Shown: positions 18,481 through 28,264, counted from the first letter of the stretch. The stretch is 64,000 bases of DNA from Rhodanobacter sp. C01 (GCF_002001045.1 NZ_MUNR01000014.1:682001-746000); one strand, 5' to 3'. Notes: a model not told the origin generated them from the sequence alone. Program-made: numbers and translations.

Positions 18481-19365
18481 ATGAATTCTTCCGCACCCTT
18501 CATTCGCGATGTCCATGCCAGCACGGTGCATCTGGCACCCGGTGAATGGGATACCGTGCTCGATGGTCTTTGCGTGCAATTCGGCACGATCAGTCGTGCG
18601 CAATGGCTGGATCGCATGGCGCGTGGACGGGTAATGGACGGGCAGGGAGGCACGATCACGCCACATACGCCTTACCGGGCCGGGCTGCGCATCCACTACT
18701 ACCGCGAAGTGGTGGATGAGGTGCCGATTCCGGTTGTCGAAAACGTGCTGCATGTCGACGCACACCTGGTGGTGGCGGACAAGCCACACTTTCTGCCAGT
18801 GACGCCGGCTGGCGGCTTTGTCGAGCAGACCTTGCTGCGGCGATTGATCCGCCGGCTGGACAATCCCGATTTGGTGCCGTTGCACCGGATCGACCGGCTA
18901 ACCGCAGGGCTGGTGCTGTTCTCGGCCAATCCGTCCAGCCGCGCCGCATACCAGGCATTGTTTCGTGAACGCCGGATCGACAAGCGTTACGAGGCGCTGG
19001 CCCCGGCATTGCCGGCGCTGGCGTTTCCGTTGCAACGCCGCTCGCGCATCATCGCGGGTGAGCCATTCTTTCGCATGCAGGAAGTCGAGGGCGAGCCAAA
19101 CAGTGAGACGAGGATCGAGTCGATCGAGCATGGTGACGGCCATTGGCGTTACGCGCTGCATCCGGTCACGGGCAGGAAACACCAGCTGCGCGTGCACATG
19201 GCCGCGCTGGGTGCGCCAATCGCCGGCGACACGTTGTATCCGGTGCTGGCCGCGCAATCCGCAGACGACCACCAGCATCCGTTGAAGCTGCTGGCGCACG
19301 GCCTGATGTTCGTCGATCCGCTATCCGGCAAACCGCGCCGATTCAAGAGCCAGCTCGCTTTGTGA
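18481..19365 (+). CDS. RluA-family RNA pseudouridine synthase
   Basis: A 294-residue pseudouridine synthase. The catalytic motif PLHRIDRLTAGLVLF has the nucleophile Asp138; further motifs are FRERRIDKRYEAL and HPVTGRKHQLRVHMAALG. The sequence is closest in arrangement to RluA-type enzymes acting on tRNA position 32 and/or 23S rRNA 746, but the target cannot be set from this alone. An N-terminal extension (~1-90) resembles an S4-like module, with FGTISRAQWLDRMARGRV. Confidence 0.88.
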   Translation: MNSSAPFIRDVHASTVHLAPGEWDTVLDGLCVQFGTISRAQWLDRMARGRVMDGQGGTITPHTPYRAGLRIHYYREVVDEVPIPVVENVLHVDAHLVVADKPHFLPVTPAGGFVEQTLLRRLIRRLDNPDLVPLHRIDRLTAGLVLFSANPSSRAAYQALFRERRIDKRYEALAPALPALAFPLQRRSRIIAGEPFFRMQEVEGEPNSETRIESIEHGDGHWRYALHPVTGRKHQLRVHMAALGAPIAGDTLYPVLAAQSADDHQHPLKLLAHGLMFVDPLSGKPRRFKSQLAL

Positions 19366-19420
19366 TGGCCTCGCATGGTTCCGTTCGGGAACTGTCGGGC
19401 CGTGTCAAGGGTAACCACGC

Positions 19421-21499
19421 ATGGCCATTACACGCTATCTTCCACCGCAGCATCCATCCGGGGGAGAACCATCCGTGAGCGCCCAGCCATCATCCATTGC
19501 GCCAGTGCGCAAAGAATTGACCGTACGCGGCCTGGTCATCGGCATCCTGATTACCGTGGTGTTCACTGCAGCGAATGTGTATTTCGGGCTCAAGGCAGGC
19601 CTGACCTTCGCTACCTCGATCCCGGCGGCGGTGATCTCGATGGCTGTGCTGCGTTACTTCAAGGGCTCCACGATGCAGGAGAACAATGTCGTGCAGACCG
19701 TCGCGTCAGCGGCCGGCACCTTGTCCTCGATCATCTTCGTGCTGCCGGGCCTGATCCTGATTGGCTGGTGGACCGGCTTCAATTACTGGACTTCATTCGC
19801 GATCTGCGCGCTCGGCGGCATCCTCGGTGTGATGTATTCGATCCCGCTGCGCCGCGCGCTGGTGACCAATTCCGACCTGCCGTATCCCGAAGGCGTGGCC
19901 TGCGCCGAGGTATTGAAAGTCGGCGCCGGCGGTAGTGAAGGCATCAGTGCCGAGGCGGCGGCCGAGTCCAACCGTGCCGGCTTGCTCGCCGTGCTGTGGG
20001 GCTCGATCGTTTCTGCCGTCTTCGCGGTCGTGGTGGCCACGCGGGTGTTCGCGGGCGATGTGGTGCATTACTTCCGTGTGGGTGGCGACAAGGGTGGTGT
20101 GACCGGGTTCGACTTCTTTCTCTCATTTGCCTTGTTCGGCATTGGTCATCTGGTCGGGCTGTGGGTGGGCATCGCGATGCTGGTTGGTGCCGTGATCGGC
20201 TGGGGCTGGGGTGTTCCGCATTTTTCGGCGCTTGCCCCTTCGGCAGGTGCGATAGCGGAACTCGCCAACGCAACCTGGAGCCACAAGGTGCGCTTCGTCG
20301 GCGCGGGCACGATCGGTGTTGCCGCGGTGTGGACGCTGGCCAAGCTGGTCAAACCGGTCATCAGCGGGCTCACTTCCGCGATGGCCGCATCGCGTGCGCG
20401 CAGTGCCGGCGATGCCGCGTTGCTGCCGCGTACCGAACAGGACATCCCGATCGGGCAGGTCGCCTTGATCTCGCTGGTCTGCCTGGTGCCGATCGGCTGG
20501 CTGATCGCCAATTTCGCACTGACCGCCGGTCATGGCCTGGGTGACCACGTCGTGACCCTGGTGATCGCCGGGTTGATCTTCGTCGTCCTGATGAGTTTCT
20601 TTGTGTCCGCCGTGTGCGGTTACATGGCTGGTCTGATCGGTTCGTCGAACAGCCCGCTGTCGGGCATCGGCATCATCGTCGTGATCAGCGCGGCTCTGCT
20701 GCTGGTGTTCGGGATCCGCTCATCGCTGCCTGCAGGCAGCGAGAACGCGCTGGTGGCATTTGCCCTGTTCATCACCTCGATCGTTTTCGCTGCCGCGGCG
20801 ATCGCCAACAACAACCTGCAGGATCTCAAGACCGGACAACTGGTCGATGCGACGCCGTCGAAACAGCAGTGGGCGCTGGTGGTAGGTGTGTTCGCGGGCG
20901 CAGCGATCATTCCGCCGATACTTGATCTGCTCAATCACGCCTACGGCTTCGTCGGTGCACCGGGCCCTGTTCGCGATCACGCACTGGCCGCACCACAGGC
21001 TGGCCTGATTTCGGCGCTCGCACAGGGCGTGATCCAGAACAACATCGACTGGAGCCTGATCGAGATCGGCGGCGTGATCGGCGTGGTCATGATCGTGATC
21101 GACGAGGTGCTGCGCCGCACGACCAAGTCGGTACATCTGTCGCCGCTCGCGGTTGGCCTGGGCATCTACCTGCCGACCCAGAGCACGTTGATGGTGGTGG
21201 TCGGTGCGGTCGCAGGCTGGTGGTTCGACCGTCGTGCCGATCGCACGTCGAAGAATCCCGAGGCGACCAAGCAGCTCGGCGTCCTGCTCGCCTCCGGCAT
21301 GATTGTCGGCGAGGGCCTGCTCGGCGTAGCGATCGCAGCCTGTGTCGCCTTTTCCGGCAAGGACTTCCCGCTTGCCCTGGTCGGCGACGAGTTTGCCAAT
21401 GGTCCGGCGCTATGGGTTGGTGGCGTGGCGTTCGCCGTGTTGATGGTATTGCTGTATCGCTGGGTGAGCCGCCTGGGGCAGGCTTCAGCGAACGCCTGA
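19421..21499 (+). CDS. OPT family oligopeptide transporter
   Basis: A 692-residue inner-membrane protein with roughly 14-16 hydrophobic segments. Segments typical of the OPT superfamily are visible: ELTVRGLVIGILITVVFTAA at the start, the conserved NVYFGLKAGLTFATSIPAAV, then EGVACAEVLKVG, and the NNLQDLKTGQLVDATP loop. It likely imports small peptides or metal complexes by proton symport. An alternative GTG start at 19475 has a strong GGGGGAG upstream and would remove 18 residues. A hairpin terminator follows at 21521. Confidence 0.92.
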   Translation: MAITRYLPPQHPSGGEPSVSAQPSSIAPVRKELTVRGLVIGILITVVFTAANVYFGLKAGLTFATSIPAAVISMAVLRYFKGSTMQENNVVQTVASAAGTLSSIIFVLPGLILIGWWTGFNYWTSFAICALGGILGVMYSIPLRRALVTNSDLPYPEGVACAEVLKVGAGGSEGISAEAAAESNRAGLLAVLWGSIVSAVFAVVVATRVFAGDVVHYFRVGGDKGGVTGFDFFLSFALFGIGHLVGLWVGIAMLVGAVIGWGWGVPHFSALAPSAGAIAELANATWSHKVRFVGAGTIGVAAVWTLAKLVKPVISGLTSAMAASRARSAGDAALLPRTEQDIPIGQVALISLVCLVPIGWLIANFALTAGHGLGDHVVTLVIAGLIFVVLMSFFVSAVCGYMAGLIGSSNSPLSGIGIIVVISAALLLVFGIRSSLPAGSENALVAFALFITSIVFAAAAIANNNLQDLKTGQLVDATPSKQQWALVVGVFAGAAIIPPILDLLNHAYGFVGAPGPVRDHALAAPQAGLISALAQGVIQNNIDWSLIEIGGVIGVVMIVIDEVLRRTTKSVHLSPLAVGLGIYLPTQSTLMVVVGAVAGWWFDRRADRTSKNPEATKQLGVLLASGMIVGEGLLGVAIAACVAFSGKDFPLALVGDEFANGPALWVGGVAFAVLMVLLYRWVSRLGQASANA

Positions 21500-21520
21500 C
21501 GAATCAATGGGATGCTTCAC

Positions 21521-21549
21521 GACAGGCGGCCGTGGGTTGGCCGCCTGTC
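21521..21549 (+). terminator. Hairpin after OPT transporter gene
   Basis: A perfect 11-bp stem (21521-21531 and 21539-21549) with a 7-base loop, 21 bases after the transporter stop. There is no long T run. Confidence 0.6.
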
Positions 21550-21682
21550 TGGATGATGACGACCGCAATGAAGCGTGAGATATCGTCGGGACTGACGATC
21601 ATCGGATGCGGCGGATCGCAAAAGATTGCCAGTCAGCTTCGGTGTGGCAACCTAGTCGATCTTTACAAGGGGTAGTGGTCGA

Positions 21683-24292
21683 GTGGAGCAGGAAAAGGTC
21701 GAGCAGGTTCCGAGCGCCGAGGAGATTCTGGCGCCGCCGAGCCAGCGCACGGTATTGCTGCGCAGGCTGGCTGGGCCGTTGCTGTCGGTAGGCATGCTGT
21801 GCCTTGCGTTGTGGGCACTGCATTTGCTGGCCAGGGAAGTGAACTACCACCAGGTGCGCACCTACGTGCAGAGCATCTCGCGCCTGCGCCTGCTGCTGGC
21901 CGCGCTGTTCACCCTGCTGGGTTATGGGGTGATGACGCTCTACGACCGTTTCGCGCTGGCCTCCATCGGGCGGCGACTGTCGTGGCGACGGGTGACCCTG
22001 ATTTCGTTCATCAGCTATGCCTTCAGCAATGCGGTGGGCATGTCATTGCTGGTGTCTGGTTCGATCCGTTACCGCTTCTATATCCAGAACGGGCTGTCCA
22101 CCGGCGAAGTGGCCAGGGTGGTGCTGTTTTGCACCACCAGTTTCTGGCTTGGCCTGCTGGCACTGACTGGTGTGACCCTTTTGCTGGTGCCGCTGCCGCC
22201 GAATCTGCCGTTGGCGGAATTCAGCCGCCCGCTCGGGGTGTTGCTTGCCGTGCTGCCGCTGGCATGGCTGCTGGCTGGCTGGCGGCTGCGCCGACCGCTG
22301 CGCTTGTGGCGCTGGCGCATCGGGCTGCCAGCGCCGGTAATTGCCTTGCAGCAGATCCTGGTAGGTGCGTTCGACTGGGGGCTGGCGGCGGCCGTGCTCT
22401 ACATTCTGATGCCGGATGAACTGAACAACGGCTTCGGGCATTTCCTGGCGATCTTCGTGATCGCACAGATCATCGGCCTGATCAGCCATGTGCCGGGTGG
22501 CCTCGGCGTGTTCGAGGCGGTCATGCTGGCCGGCTTCGGCGCCACCGGCAATCAGGCGCTGGCTGCACCGATCCTCGGTGCATTGGCTGCGTTCCGCGTC
22601 ATCTACTACCTGCTGCCGCTGTGCACGGCGACCGTGCTGGTCCTGCAGCGCGAGGCGCGCGGCCTGCGCGAGAAGTCCCTGTTGACGCCCTGGTTCACCG
22701 GTCTGTTGCCATCGTTTTTCGCCGGGTTGACCCTGGTTTCCGGCGCGGTGTTGCTGTTTTCCGGTGCGACTCGCGCACTGCCCTTGCGCATGGCGATCCT
22801 CAGCGAGGTGCTGCCGCTGTCGGTGCTCGAGGTGTCGCACCTGCTGGCCAGCGTGATCGGCATGCTGCTGCTGATCCTTGCCCGCGGCCTGCAGCGCCGA
22901 CTGGATGCAGCCTACTGGCTGACCCTGGTGTTGCTGCTGGCGGGCGCGGTGTTCTCGCTGCTGAAAGGCATCGATTACGAGGAAGCGACCCTGCTCACCT
23001 TGCTGGCGATGGCGCTGGCGCCTGCGCATCGGCTGTTCTATCGGCGCGCCTCGTTGTTCAGTACCAGTTTCTCGGTCGGCTGGATCGTGGCGATCGTGGC
23101 GATCCTCGGCTGTGCGACGTGGCTGGTGTTCTTCAGTTACAAGCACGTCGAGTACAGCACCGACCTGTGGTGGGAGTTCAGTTTTCACCGGGGTGGTGCG
23201 CCGCGTGCACTGCGCGCACTGGTCGCCGCCGCTGCCGCCGGCATGTTGTTCGCGCTGGCCAGCCTGATCCGTCCGCACAAGCTGCGGCACGAGCTGCCGA
23301 GCGAGGCGGAGCTGGCGCAGGCGTTGCCGTTGATCAAGCAGTTCCCTTCTGCCCAGGCGCATCTGGCGCTGATGGGCGACAAGACCCTGCTGTTCGGCCC
23401 GGATCACAAGGCTTTCCTGATGTTCGATACCGAGGGACGCAGCTGGGTGGCGATGGGTGACCCGGTGGGTGCCGACGAAAATGCCCGGCGCGAACTGGTA
23501 TGGGCATTCCTGGAGCAGTGCGAACGTGCCGGCGGCTGGCCGGTGTTCTACCAGGTGAATCCGGCCGATCTGGACCTGTATCTGGAGGTGGGCCTGAACC
23601 TGCTGAAGATCGGCGAGGAGGCGCGCGTGCAACTGGACAGCTTCAATCTCGACGGCAAGTCCAGGAAAGTGTTGCGCAACACGGTGAACAAGCTGACCCG
23701 TGAAGGCCTGCGGCTGGAGATCATACCTGCCGAGGCGGTGGCACCGTTGTTGCCGCGCCTGAAGGAAATCTCCGATGCATGGATGCGCGACAAGAACGTA
23801 CGCGAGAAGCGTTTCTCGCTCGGTGCATTCGATCCGCACTATCTGGTGCGCATGCCGATGGCGACCGTGTGGCAGGGCGATCAACTGGTAGCGTTCGCGA
23901 ACCTGTTCCTCAATGAAACGAAACAGGAAGCCTCGGTGGACCTGATGCGACACATGCCCGATGGGCCACCCGGGATCATGGATTACCTGTTCGTGGAGCT
24001 GATGCAGTGGGCGCGCGGCGAAGGCTACCGCTGGTTCAATCTCGGCATGGCGCCGCTGGCCGGTCTGCACAACCGACGGCAGGCGCCGCTGTGGAACCGC
24101 TTCGGCGCGCTGGTGTTTGGTCGCGGCGAGCGCTTCTACAACTTTCGTGGACTGCAGCGCTACAAGGACAAATTCGGGCCGGAATGGGAGCCGCGCTACA
24201 TGGCGGTGCCCGGCGGCATTGCGTTGCCGATGATCCTGACCAATGTGGCCAGCCTGATCTCCGGTGGACTTTCAGGCGTGGTGCGTCGATGA
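21683..24292 (+). CDS. mprF: Bifunctional lysylphosphatidylglycerol flippase/synthetase
   Basis: An 869-residue MprF. Residues ~40-340 are the polytopic flippase domain (SYAFSNAVGMSLLVSGSIRY, SHVPGGLGVFEAVML), then more membrane segments to ~530, then the cytosolic synthase domain (~545-865) with SWVAMGDPVG, EGYRWFNLGMAPLAGL and FNFRG-type end motifs. It transfers Lys from Lys-tRNA to phosphatidylglycerol and flips the product, lowering surface negative charge. The start is GTG at 21683, a short way after AAGGGG. The stop overlaps the acvB start (ATGA). Confidence 0.93.
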   Translation: MEQEKVEQVPSAEEILAPPSQRTVLLRRLAGPLLSVGMLCLALWALHLLAREVNYHQVRTYVQSISRLRLLLAALFTLLGYGVMTLYDRFALASIGRRLSWRRVTLISFISYAFSNAVGMSLLVSGSIRYRFYIQNGLSTGEVARVVLFCTTSFWLGLLALTGVTLLLVPLPPNLPLAEFSRPLGVLLAVLPLAWLLAGWRLRRPLRLWRWRIGLPAPVIALQQILVGAFDWGLAAAVLYILMPDELNNGFGHFLAIFVIAQIIGLISHVPGGLGVFEAVMLAGFGATGNQALAAPILGALAAFRVIYYLLPLCTATVLVLQREARGLREKSLLTPWFTGLLPSFFAGLTLVSGAVLLFSGATRALPLRMAILSEVLPLSVLEVSHLLASVIGMLLLILARGLQRRLDAAYWLTLVLLLAGAVFSLLKGIDYEEATLLTLLAMALAPAHRLFYRRASLFSTSFSVGWIVAIVAILGCATWLVFFSYKHVEYSTDLWWEFSFHRGGAPRALRALVAAAAAGMLFALASLIRPHKLRHELPSEAELAQALPLIKQFPSAQAHLALMGDKTLLFGPDHKAFLMFDTEGRSWVAMGDPVGADENARRELVWAFLEQCERAGGWPVFYQVNPADLDLYLEVGLNLLKIGEEARVQLDSFNLDGKSRKVLRNTVNKLTREGLRLEIIPAEAVAPLLPRLKEISDAWMRDKNVREKRFSLGAFDPHYLVRMPMATVWQGDQLVAFANLFLNETKQEASVDLMRHMPDGPPGIMDYLFVELMQWARGEGYRWFNLGMAPLAGLHNRRQAPLWNRFGALVFGRGERFYNFRGLQRYKDKFGPEWEPRYMAVPGGIALPMILTNVASLISGGLSGVVRR

Positions 24293-25095
24293 AGCGTAGA
24301 AGTGGAATCATCCTGGCGGTGGCGGGTGCATGCCTGCTGGGCATCGTGCTGGTCTGGAGTCCGTGGACGCGGACCAGCCTGGAGGATGCCAGCGTGGTGC
24401 TGCCGGTCAGCAGCATCAGCGTGGCGCCGCCGGCCGGCAAGGGCGACGTCATGGCGATCATCTATTCCGGTGATGGCGGCTGGGCCGATCTGGACCGACG
24501 CCTGGGCATCGCCTTCATCGACCGCGGCATTCCGGTGCTCGGGGTCAACACGTTCAAGTACTACTGGCGCGAGCGCACGGCGGACGAGTCAGCGCGCGAG
24601 CTCGATGCGCTGATGACGAAGTACCTGGGTGTGTGGGGCCGCAAGCGCATCTGGCTGGTGGGATTCTCGTTCGGTGCCGATGTGTTGCCGACCATCATCG
24701 ACAAGCTCAGTCCAGCCAACCGTGCGCGGATTACCCAGCTGGTGCTGCTGTCGCCCAGCCGGGATGTGACCTTCGAGATCGAACTGGAGGGCTACATGAT
24801 CAAGCAGGGCTGGTTCAAGGAGCACGTCAAGACGCTGCTGCAGTCGATCAATCCGATCACGCACTACGACACGATGCCGCCGCTGCAGGCCCTGCATGGC
24901 CAGCCGCCGACGGTGTGTTACTACGGCCTGGACGACAGCGACGACACCATCTGCGACGAGCCCGACCTGCCGCCCTGGGTGACGGTTCATGCGAAGAAGG
25001 GCGGCCACCATTTCGACGGCGGCTATCAGCCGCTGGCCGCGCAGATGCTGCAGGAATTGCCGGCCGCCGCCCCGGTGGCCGACGGCATCCACTGA
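24289..25095 (+). CDS. AcvB/VirJ family protein, probable lysyl-phosphatidylglycerol hydrolase
   Basis: A 268-residue protein with an N-terminal signal/anchor (GIILAVAGACLLGIVLVW) and an alpha/beta-hydrolase domain. The AcvB/VirJ motif IYSGDGGWADLDRRLG is followed by the nucleophile elbow GFSFGAD (Ser127) and a C-terminal GGHHFDGGY carrying the likely catalytic His. In Agrobacterium, AcvB is encoded with the lpiA/mprF gene and hydrolyses lysyl-phosphatidylglycerol in the periplasm. The 4-base overlap with mprF here supports the same job. It is the single-domain (VirJ-length) form. Confidence 0.88.
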   Translation: MKRRSGIILAVAGACLLGIVLVWSPWTRTSLEDASVVLPVSSISVAPPAGKGDVMAIIYSGDGGWADLDRRLGIAFIDRGIPVLGVNTFKYYWRERTADESARELDALMTKYLGVWGRKRIWLVGFSFGADVLPTIIDKLSPANRARITQLVLLSPSRDVTFEIELEGYMIKQGWFKEHVKTLLQSINPITHYDTMPPLQALHGQPPTVCYYGLDDSDDTICDEPDLPPWVTVHAKKGGHHFDGGYQPLAAQMLQELPAAAPVADGIH

Positions 25096-25187
25096 ATGGC
25101 AGATATCCATCCACCTATCCACTGGCGCACTATGGGCGACCACGGCCGGGCGCGGTGTCTGGTCGCCATATCAGCGAGGAGACTTCC

Positions 25188-25529
25188 ATGTTGGATTGGC
25201 TGGGTTACCGCAAGGAATTGATCGGGCGCATCGGCGAGATCGGCAAGCTGAGCCCCGATACGCTGAAGGGCTACCAGACCCTGTCCGGTGCTGGCGAGAA
25301 GACCGGACACCTGGACGCCAAGACCCGCGAACTGATTTCGCTGGCGGTGGCGGTCACCACCCGCTGCGATGGCTGCATCACCGTGCATACCGGCGAGGCG
25401 CTGAAGCACGGCGCCACCCGCGAGGAAATTGCCGAGGCACTCGGTGTTGCCGTGGCGATGAATGCCGGCGCCGCGATGGTGTATTCGGCGAGGGTGATGG
25501 ATGCGGTAACCGCACACAGCGGTAGCTGA
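25188..25529 (+). CDS. AhpD/carboxymuconolactone decarboxylase-like protein
   Basis: A 113-residue protein of the CMD family. The AhpD-like core holds the RCDGCITVHTGEALKHGATREE motif split around CxxC and His, as in alkylhydroperoxidase-type members that use the two Cys for redox chemistry. GAGGAG lies about 8 bases before the ATG at 25188. It sits 92 bases after acvB on the same strand and may be a separate unit. Confidence 0.88.
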   Translation: MLDWLGYRKELIGRIGEIGKLSPDTLKGYQTLSGAGEKTGHLDAKTRELISLAVAVTTRCDGCITVHTGEALKHGATREEIAEALGVAVAMNAGAAMVYSARVMDAVTAHSGS

Positions 25530-25596
25530 GCCGGCATGTCGTCACCTTCGGTGTAAGTGTGACGACAGGCAGCATGCGGAGCACCCGACGCGGGTG

Positions 25597-25971
25597 TCAG
25601 TCGGGTTCCTTCAACGTACGATCATTGCGACAGATCTTGAGGGCCTTCGCACGGGCGCCCGTGATGCGGATGATTTCGTGCGTGTGCGTCGAGGTCACGA
25701 CATCGAGGCAGGCGCAGCCATGTCCATGGTGTCCGTTGGTGTCGACCCATTGGCTGTCACTGAATTCGGGCCAGTCCCCATCGGCCTGGTGACCGCCCTG
25801 GATGCCAATGATCCATTCGCCGTCGCGGTCGTACAGCGAGGCGTTGCCTGGGGTCGGATTGTCGAACCAGCCACAACGGATCTGGGCCGTGGCGGGTGAT
25901 TCCTGTGCCTGCGCCGTGGATGCGAACAGCATGGCGCAGAACAGGATAGGTAGAGTTTCCCCGTGCTTCAT
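25597..25971 (-). CDS. DUF4087 exported protein
   Basis: A 124-residue protein with a signal peptide (ILFCAMLFASTAQAQ). The mature part has the DUF4087 pattern: RCGWFDNPTPGNASLYDRDG, then WIIGIQGGHQADGDWPEF, and later Cys pairs (GCACLD and KICR) likely forming disulphides. Function is unknown. It is the only minus-strand gene between acvB and rsmC. Confidence 0.85.
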   Translation of the reverse strand: MKHGETLPILFCAMLFASTAQAQESPATAQIRCGWFDNPTPGNASLYDRDGEWIIGIQGGHQADGDWPEFSDSQWVDTNGHHGHGCACLDVVTSTHTHEIIRITGARAKALKICRNDRTLKEPD

Positions 25972-26100
25972 GGCTTTCCCTGTGGGTTGGCGTCCAATTC
26001 GTGGGACATGCTACGACAGTCTTGCTGGATCATGACGTACGGGTACCGGCAATGCTCACCACGTACAATGCCGGTACTGTTTCACGATTGAAGAATTGAC

Positions 26101-27171
26101 GTGACTGCTGGCGGATTTTTCGCGGCCGCGCCGGATGCGGCGCTGGCGGCTCTGTTTGTTCCGTTCGAATCGGCAGAGTTGCGACTGCCGACGGATGGTC
26201 GCGTGCTGTTCCTGCGTGCGCGGGCTGGGGGGCGCCTGCGCGAGATGGCGCAGCCCGGCTGGCTGTGCGAGCAGAGCTTCATGCCGTTTGCCGACGAGCT
26301 GGGCCGCAACGGTCTGCGCGTGGGCGAGCCGGCAGTCGACGAAGTGTTCCCGCTGGTGCTGGTGCTGCCACCGCGCCAGCGCGACGAAGCGCGCGCCTTG
26401 TTCGCTCGTGCGCTTCGGCACACGGCACCCGGTGGCGTCGTGCTGGCGTCGATGCCGAATGCCGAAGGTGCGAAGTCAGGCGAGGCGGACCTGGCGAAAT
26501 TGGCCGGCGCCGTGCAACACCTGTCCAAGCACAAATGCCGGGTGTTCTGGAGCACGCCGAACGCGACCGACATCAACCAGGCCTTGCTGGCCGAATGGCT
26601 GGGGCTGGATGCACCACGTGCGACCGGCGATGGCTACCTCAGCCGTCCCGGCCTGTTCGCGTGGGACCGCATCGACCATGCCTCGGCGCTGCTGGCAGCC
26701 CACCTGCCGAATGACCTGCATGGACGCGTGGCCGATCTCGGCGCCGGTTACGGCTATCTGGCCAGCCAGGTCGTCGCACGGTGTCCGAAGGTCGAGGCGA
26801 TCGATCTGTACGAGGCCGAGGCGCGTGCGCTGGAGCCGGCACAGGCCAATCTGGCCAGTGCGCAGCACAAGTGCGGACGCGAACTGGCGGTGACGGTGCA
26901 CTGGAGCGATGTCACCCGCGGCCTGCCGCAGCGTTACGACGTCATCGTCAGCAATCCGCCATTCCACCAGGGACGTGCCGATCTGCCGGAGCTGGGGCAG
27001 GCTTTCATCGCCAGTGCGGCCGATGCACTGCAGCCGGCAGGACGCTTGTTCATCGTGGCGAACCGGCATCTGCCGTACGAGGCGGTACTTGCCGCGCGTT
27101 TCAGTGAAGTGCGCACGCTGGTCGTGCAGGAAGGTTTCAAGGTGATCGAGGCAACTGGGGTACGGCGATGA
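26101..27171 (+). CDS. rsmC: 16S rRNA (guanine-N2)-methyltransferase, RsmC type
   Basis: A 356-residue protein with the two-domain layout of RsmC: a degenerate N-terminal methyltransferase-like domain (~1-170) and an active C-terminal one (~180-356). The SAM motif is VADLGAGYGYLASQVV and the catalytic motif is VIVSNPPFHQGR. RsmC makes m2G1207 in 16S rRNA. The start is GTG at 26101. The stop overlaps rsuA (ATGA), pairing two 16S rRNA modification genes in one operon. Confidence 0.85.
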   Translation: MTAGGFFAAAPDAALAALFVPFESAELRLPTDGRVLFLRARAGGRLREMAQPGWLCEQSFMPFADELGRNGLRVGEPAVDEVFPLVLVLPPRQRDEARALFARALRHTAPGGVVLASMPNAEGAKSGEADLAKLAGAVQHLSKHKCRVFWSTPNATDINQALLAEWLGLDAPRATGDGYLSRPGLFAWDRIDHASALLAAHLPNDLHGRVADLGAGYGYLASQVVARCPKVEAIDLYEAEARALEPAQANLASAQHKCGRELAVTVHWSDVTRGLPQRYDVIVSNPPFHQGRADLPELGQAFIASAADALQPAGRLFIVANRHLPYEAVLAARFSEVRTLVVQEGFKVIEATGVRR

Positions 27172-27869
27172 AACTGGTCAAACTCATAGCGAACCTGGGC
27201 TACGGCAGCCGCAAGGATGTCACCCAATTGTTTCGTTCGGGGCGCATCACCGATGCGGATGGCGAAGTGTTGTACGCCGACGATGTGGTGGCCCACGAGC
27301 ACATCCGCGTCGACGACGAACCGCTCGATCCGCCGCCTGGCCTGGTATTGATGTTGAACAAGCCGCTCGGTGTCACCTGTTCGCGCAAGGACCCGGGACG
27401 GGTGGTGTATGACCTGCTGCCTCCACGCTACAACGTGCGTACGCCGGCGTTGTCGAGCGTGGGTCGGCTCGATCGCGATACCAGCGGACTGCTGCTGTTC
27501 ACCGACGATGGTGCGCTGCTGCACCGGATCATCTCGCCGAAGGCGCAGGTGACCAAGGTCTACGAGGCTACCCTGGGGCAGGACCTGCGTGGTGATGAGG
27601 GTGCACTGTTTGCCAGCGGCACCGTGATGCTGGAAACCGAGAAGGAGCCGCTGGCGCCAGCGGCGCTCGAGGTGTTGGGGCCGCGGCATGCGCGGCTCAC
27701 CGTCACCGAAGGCCGCTATCACCAGGTACGCCGCATGTTCGCCGCCGCCGGCAATCACGTCGAGACGCTGCGACGCCTCTCGGTCGGCGGACTCACCCTG
27801 GGCGAGTTGCCGCTGGGTGAATGGCGTGCGCTTGGTGCCGACGAGATCGCGTCGATCTTCGCCGCGTAG
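27168..27869 (+). CDS. rsuA: 16S rRNA pseudouridine synthase, RsuA type
   Basis: A 233-residue protein with an N-terminal S4 domain (KLVKLIANLGYGSRKDVTQL) and a synthase domain. The catalytic motif SSVGRLDRDTSGLLLFTDDG has the nucleophile Asp102, and the C-terminal GRYHQVRRMFAAAGNHV motif is intact. RsuA converts U516 of 16S rRNA. It overlaps rsmC by 4 bases. Confidence 0.9.
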   Translation: MKLVKLIANLGYGSRKDVTQLFRSGRITDADGEVLYADDVVAHEHIRVDDEPLDPPPGLVLMLNKPLGVTCSRKDPGRVVYDLLPPRYNVRTPALSSVGRLDRDTSGLLLFTDDGALLHRIISPKAQVTKVYEATLGQDLRGDEGALFASGTVMLETEKEPLAPAALEVLGPRHARLTVTEGRYHQVRRMFAAAGNHVETLRRLSVGGLTLGELPLGEWRALGADEIASIFAA

Positions 27870-27871
27870 GG

Positions 27872-28204
27872 CTAAAGCATGTGCACCGCGGTGGGAATCG
27901 CGTCGCCGAACCACTTGTGCCGTTCGTCGCGGCAACTCGGGCTGCCCATCGCGTACTTGCGGCAGATCACCGGGCGATCCGCGTAGATCGTGCACCCGGA
28001 AGTATTCGGGTTGACTGCGGAGCACCAACCATCCTCGCCCTTGGCCAGGGTTTCCAGTCCGTACTCGTCGCGATGGATCAGCCAGGTCGGTACATGATCC
28101 TCGGGCATCAGTACCACGGTAAGGCGACAGCACACGGCCTCGCAGGTCGTGCATTGCACGCTCGGGTCGACGCTTTCCGCGTAGGGATCGGGGAGATTGT
28201 TCAC
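27872..28204 (-). CDS. YkgJ-type cysteine cluster protein
   Basis: A 110-residue protein with the CxxC...C pattern of the YkgJ zinc/iron chelating family (PF03692): VQCTTCEAVCCRLT at the start, then GWCSAVNPNTSGCTIYADRP and ICRKYAMGSPSC. The eight or more Cys suggest metal binding. The likely start is GTG at 28204, with only a weak ribosome site. It converges tightly on rsuA (2 bases between the ends). Confidence 0.82.
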   Translation of the reverse strand: MNNLPDPYAESVDPSVQCTTCEAVCCRLTVVLMPEDHVPTWLIHRDEYGLETLAKGEDGWCSAVNPNTSGCTIYADRPVICRKYAMGSPSCRDERHKWFGDAIPTAVHML

Positions 28205-28264
28205 TCGTCAGCATGACAGCTTCGTCCCGAGTGAATGTGAACTGCACGTTGCGCGTGGGGGCGT

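Noticed and set aside
22043-24070. Long minus-strand open frame (675 codons) opposite mprF
   Set aside because: Gln/His/Arg-rich low-complexity product, with mprF motifs intact on the other strand; it is an antisense shadow caused by high GC.
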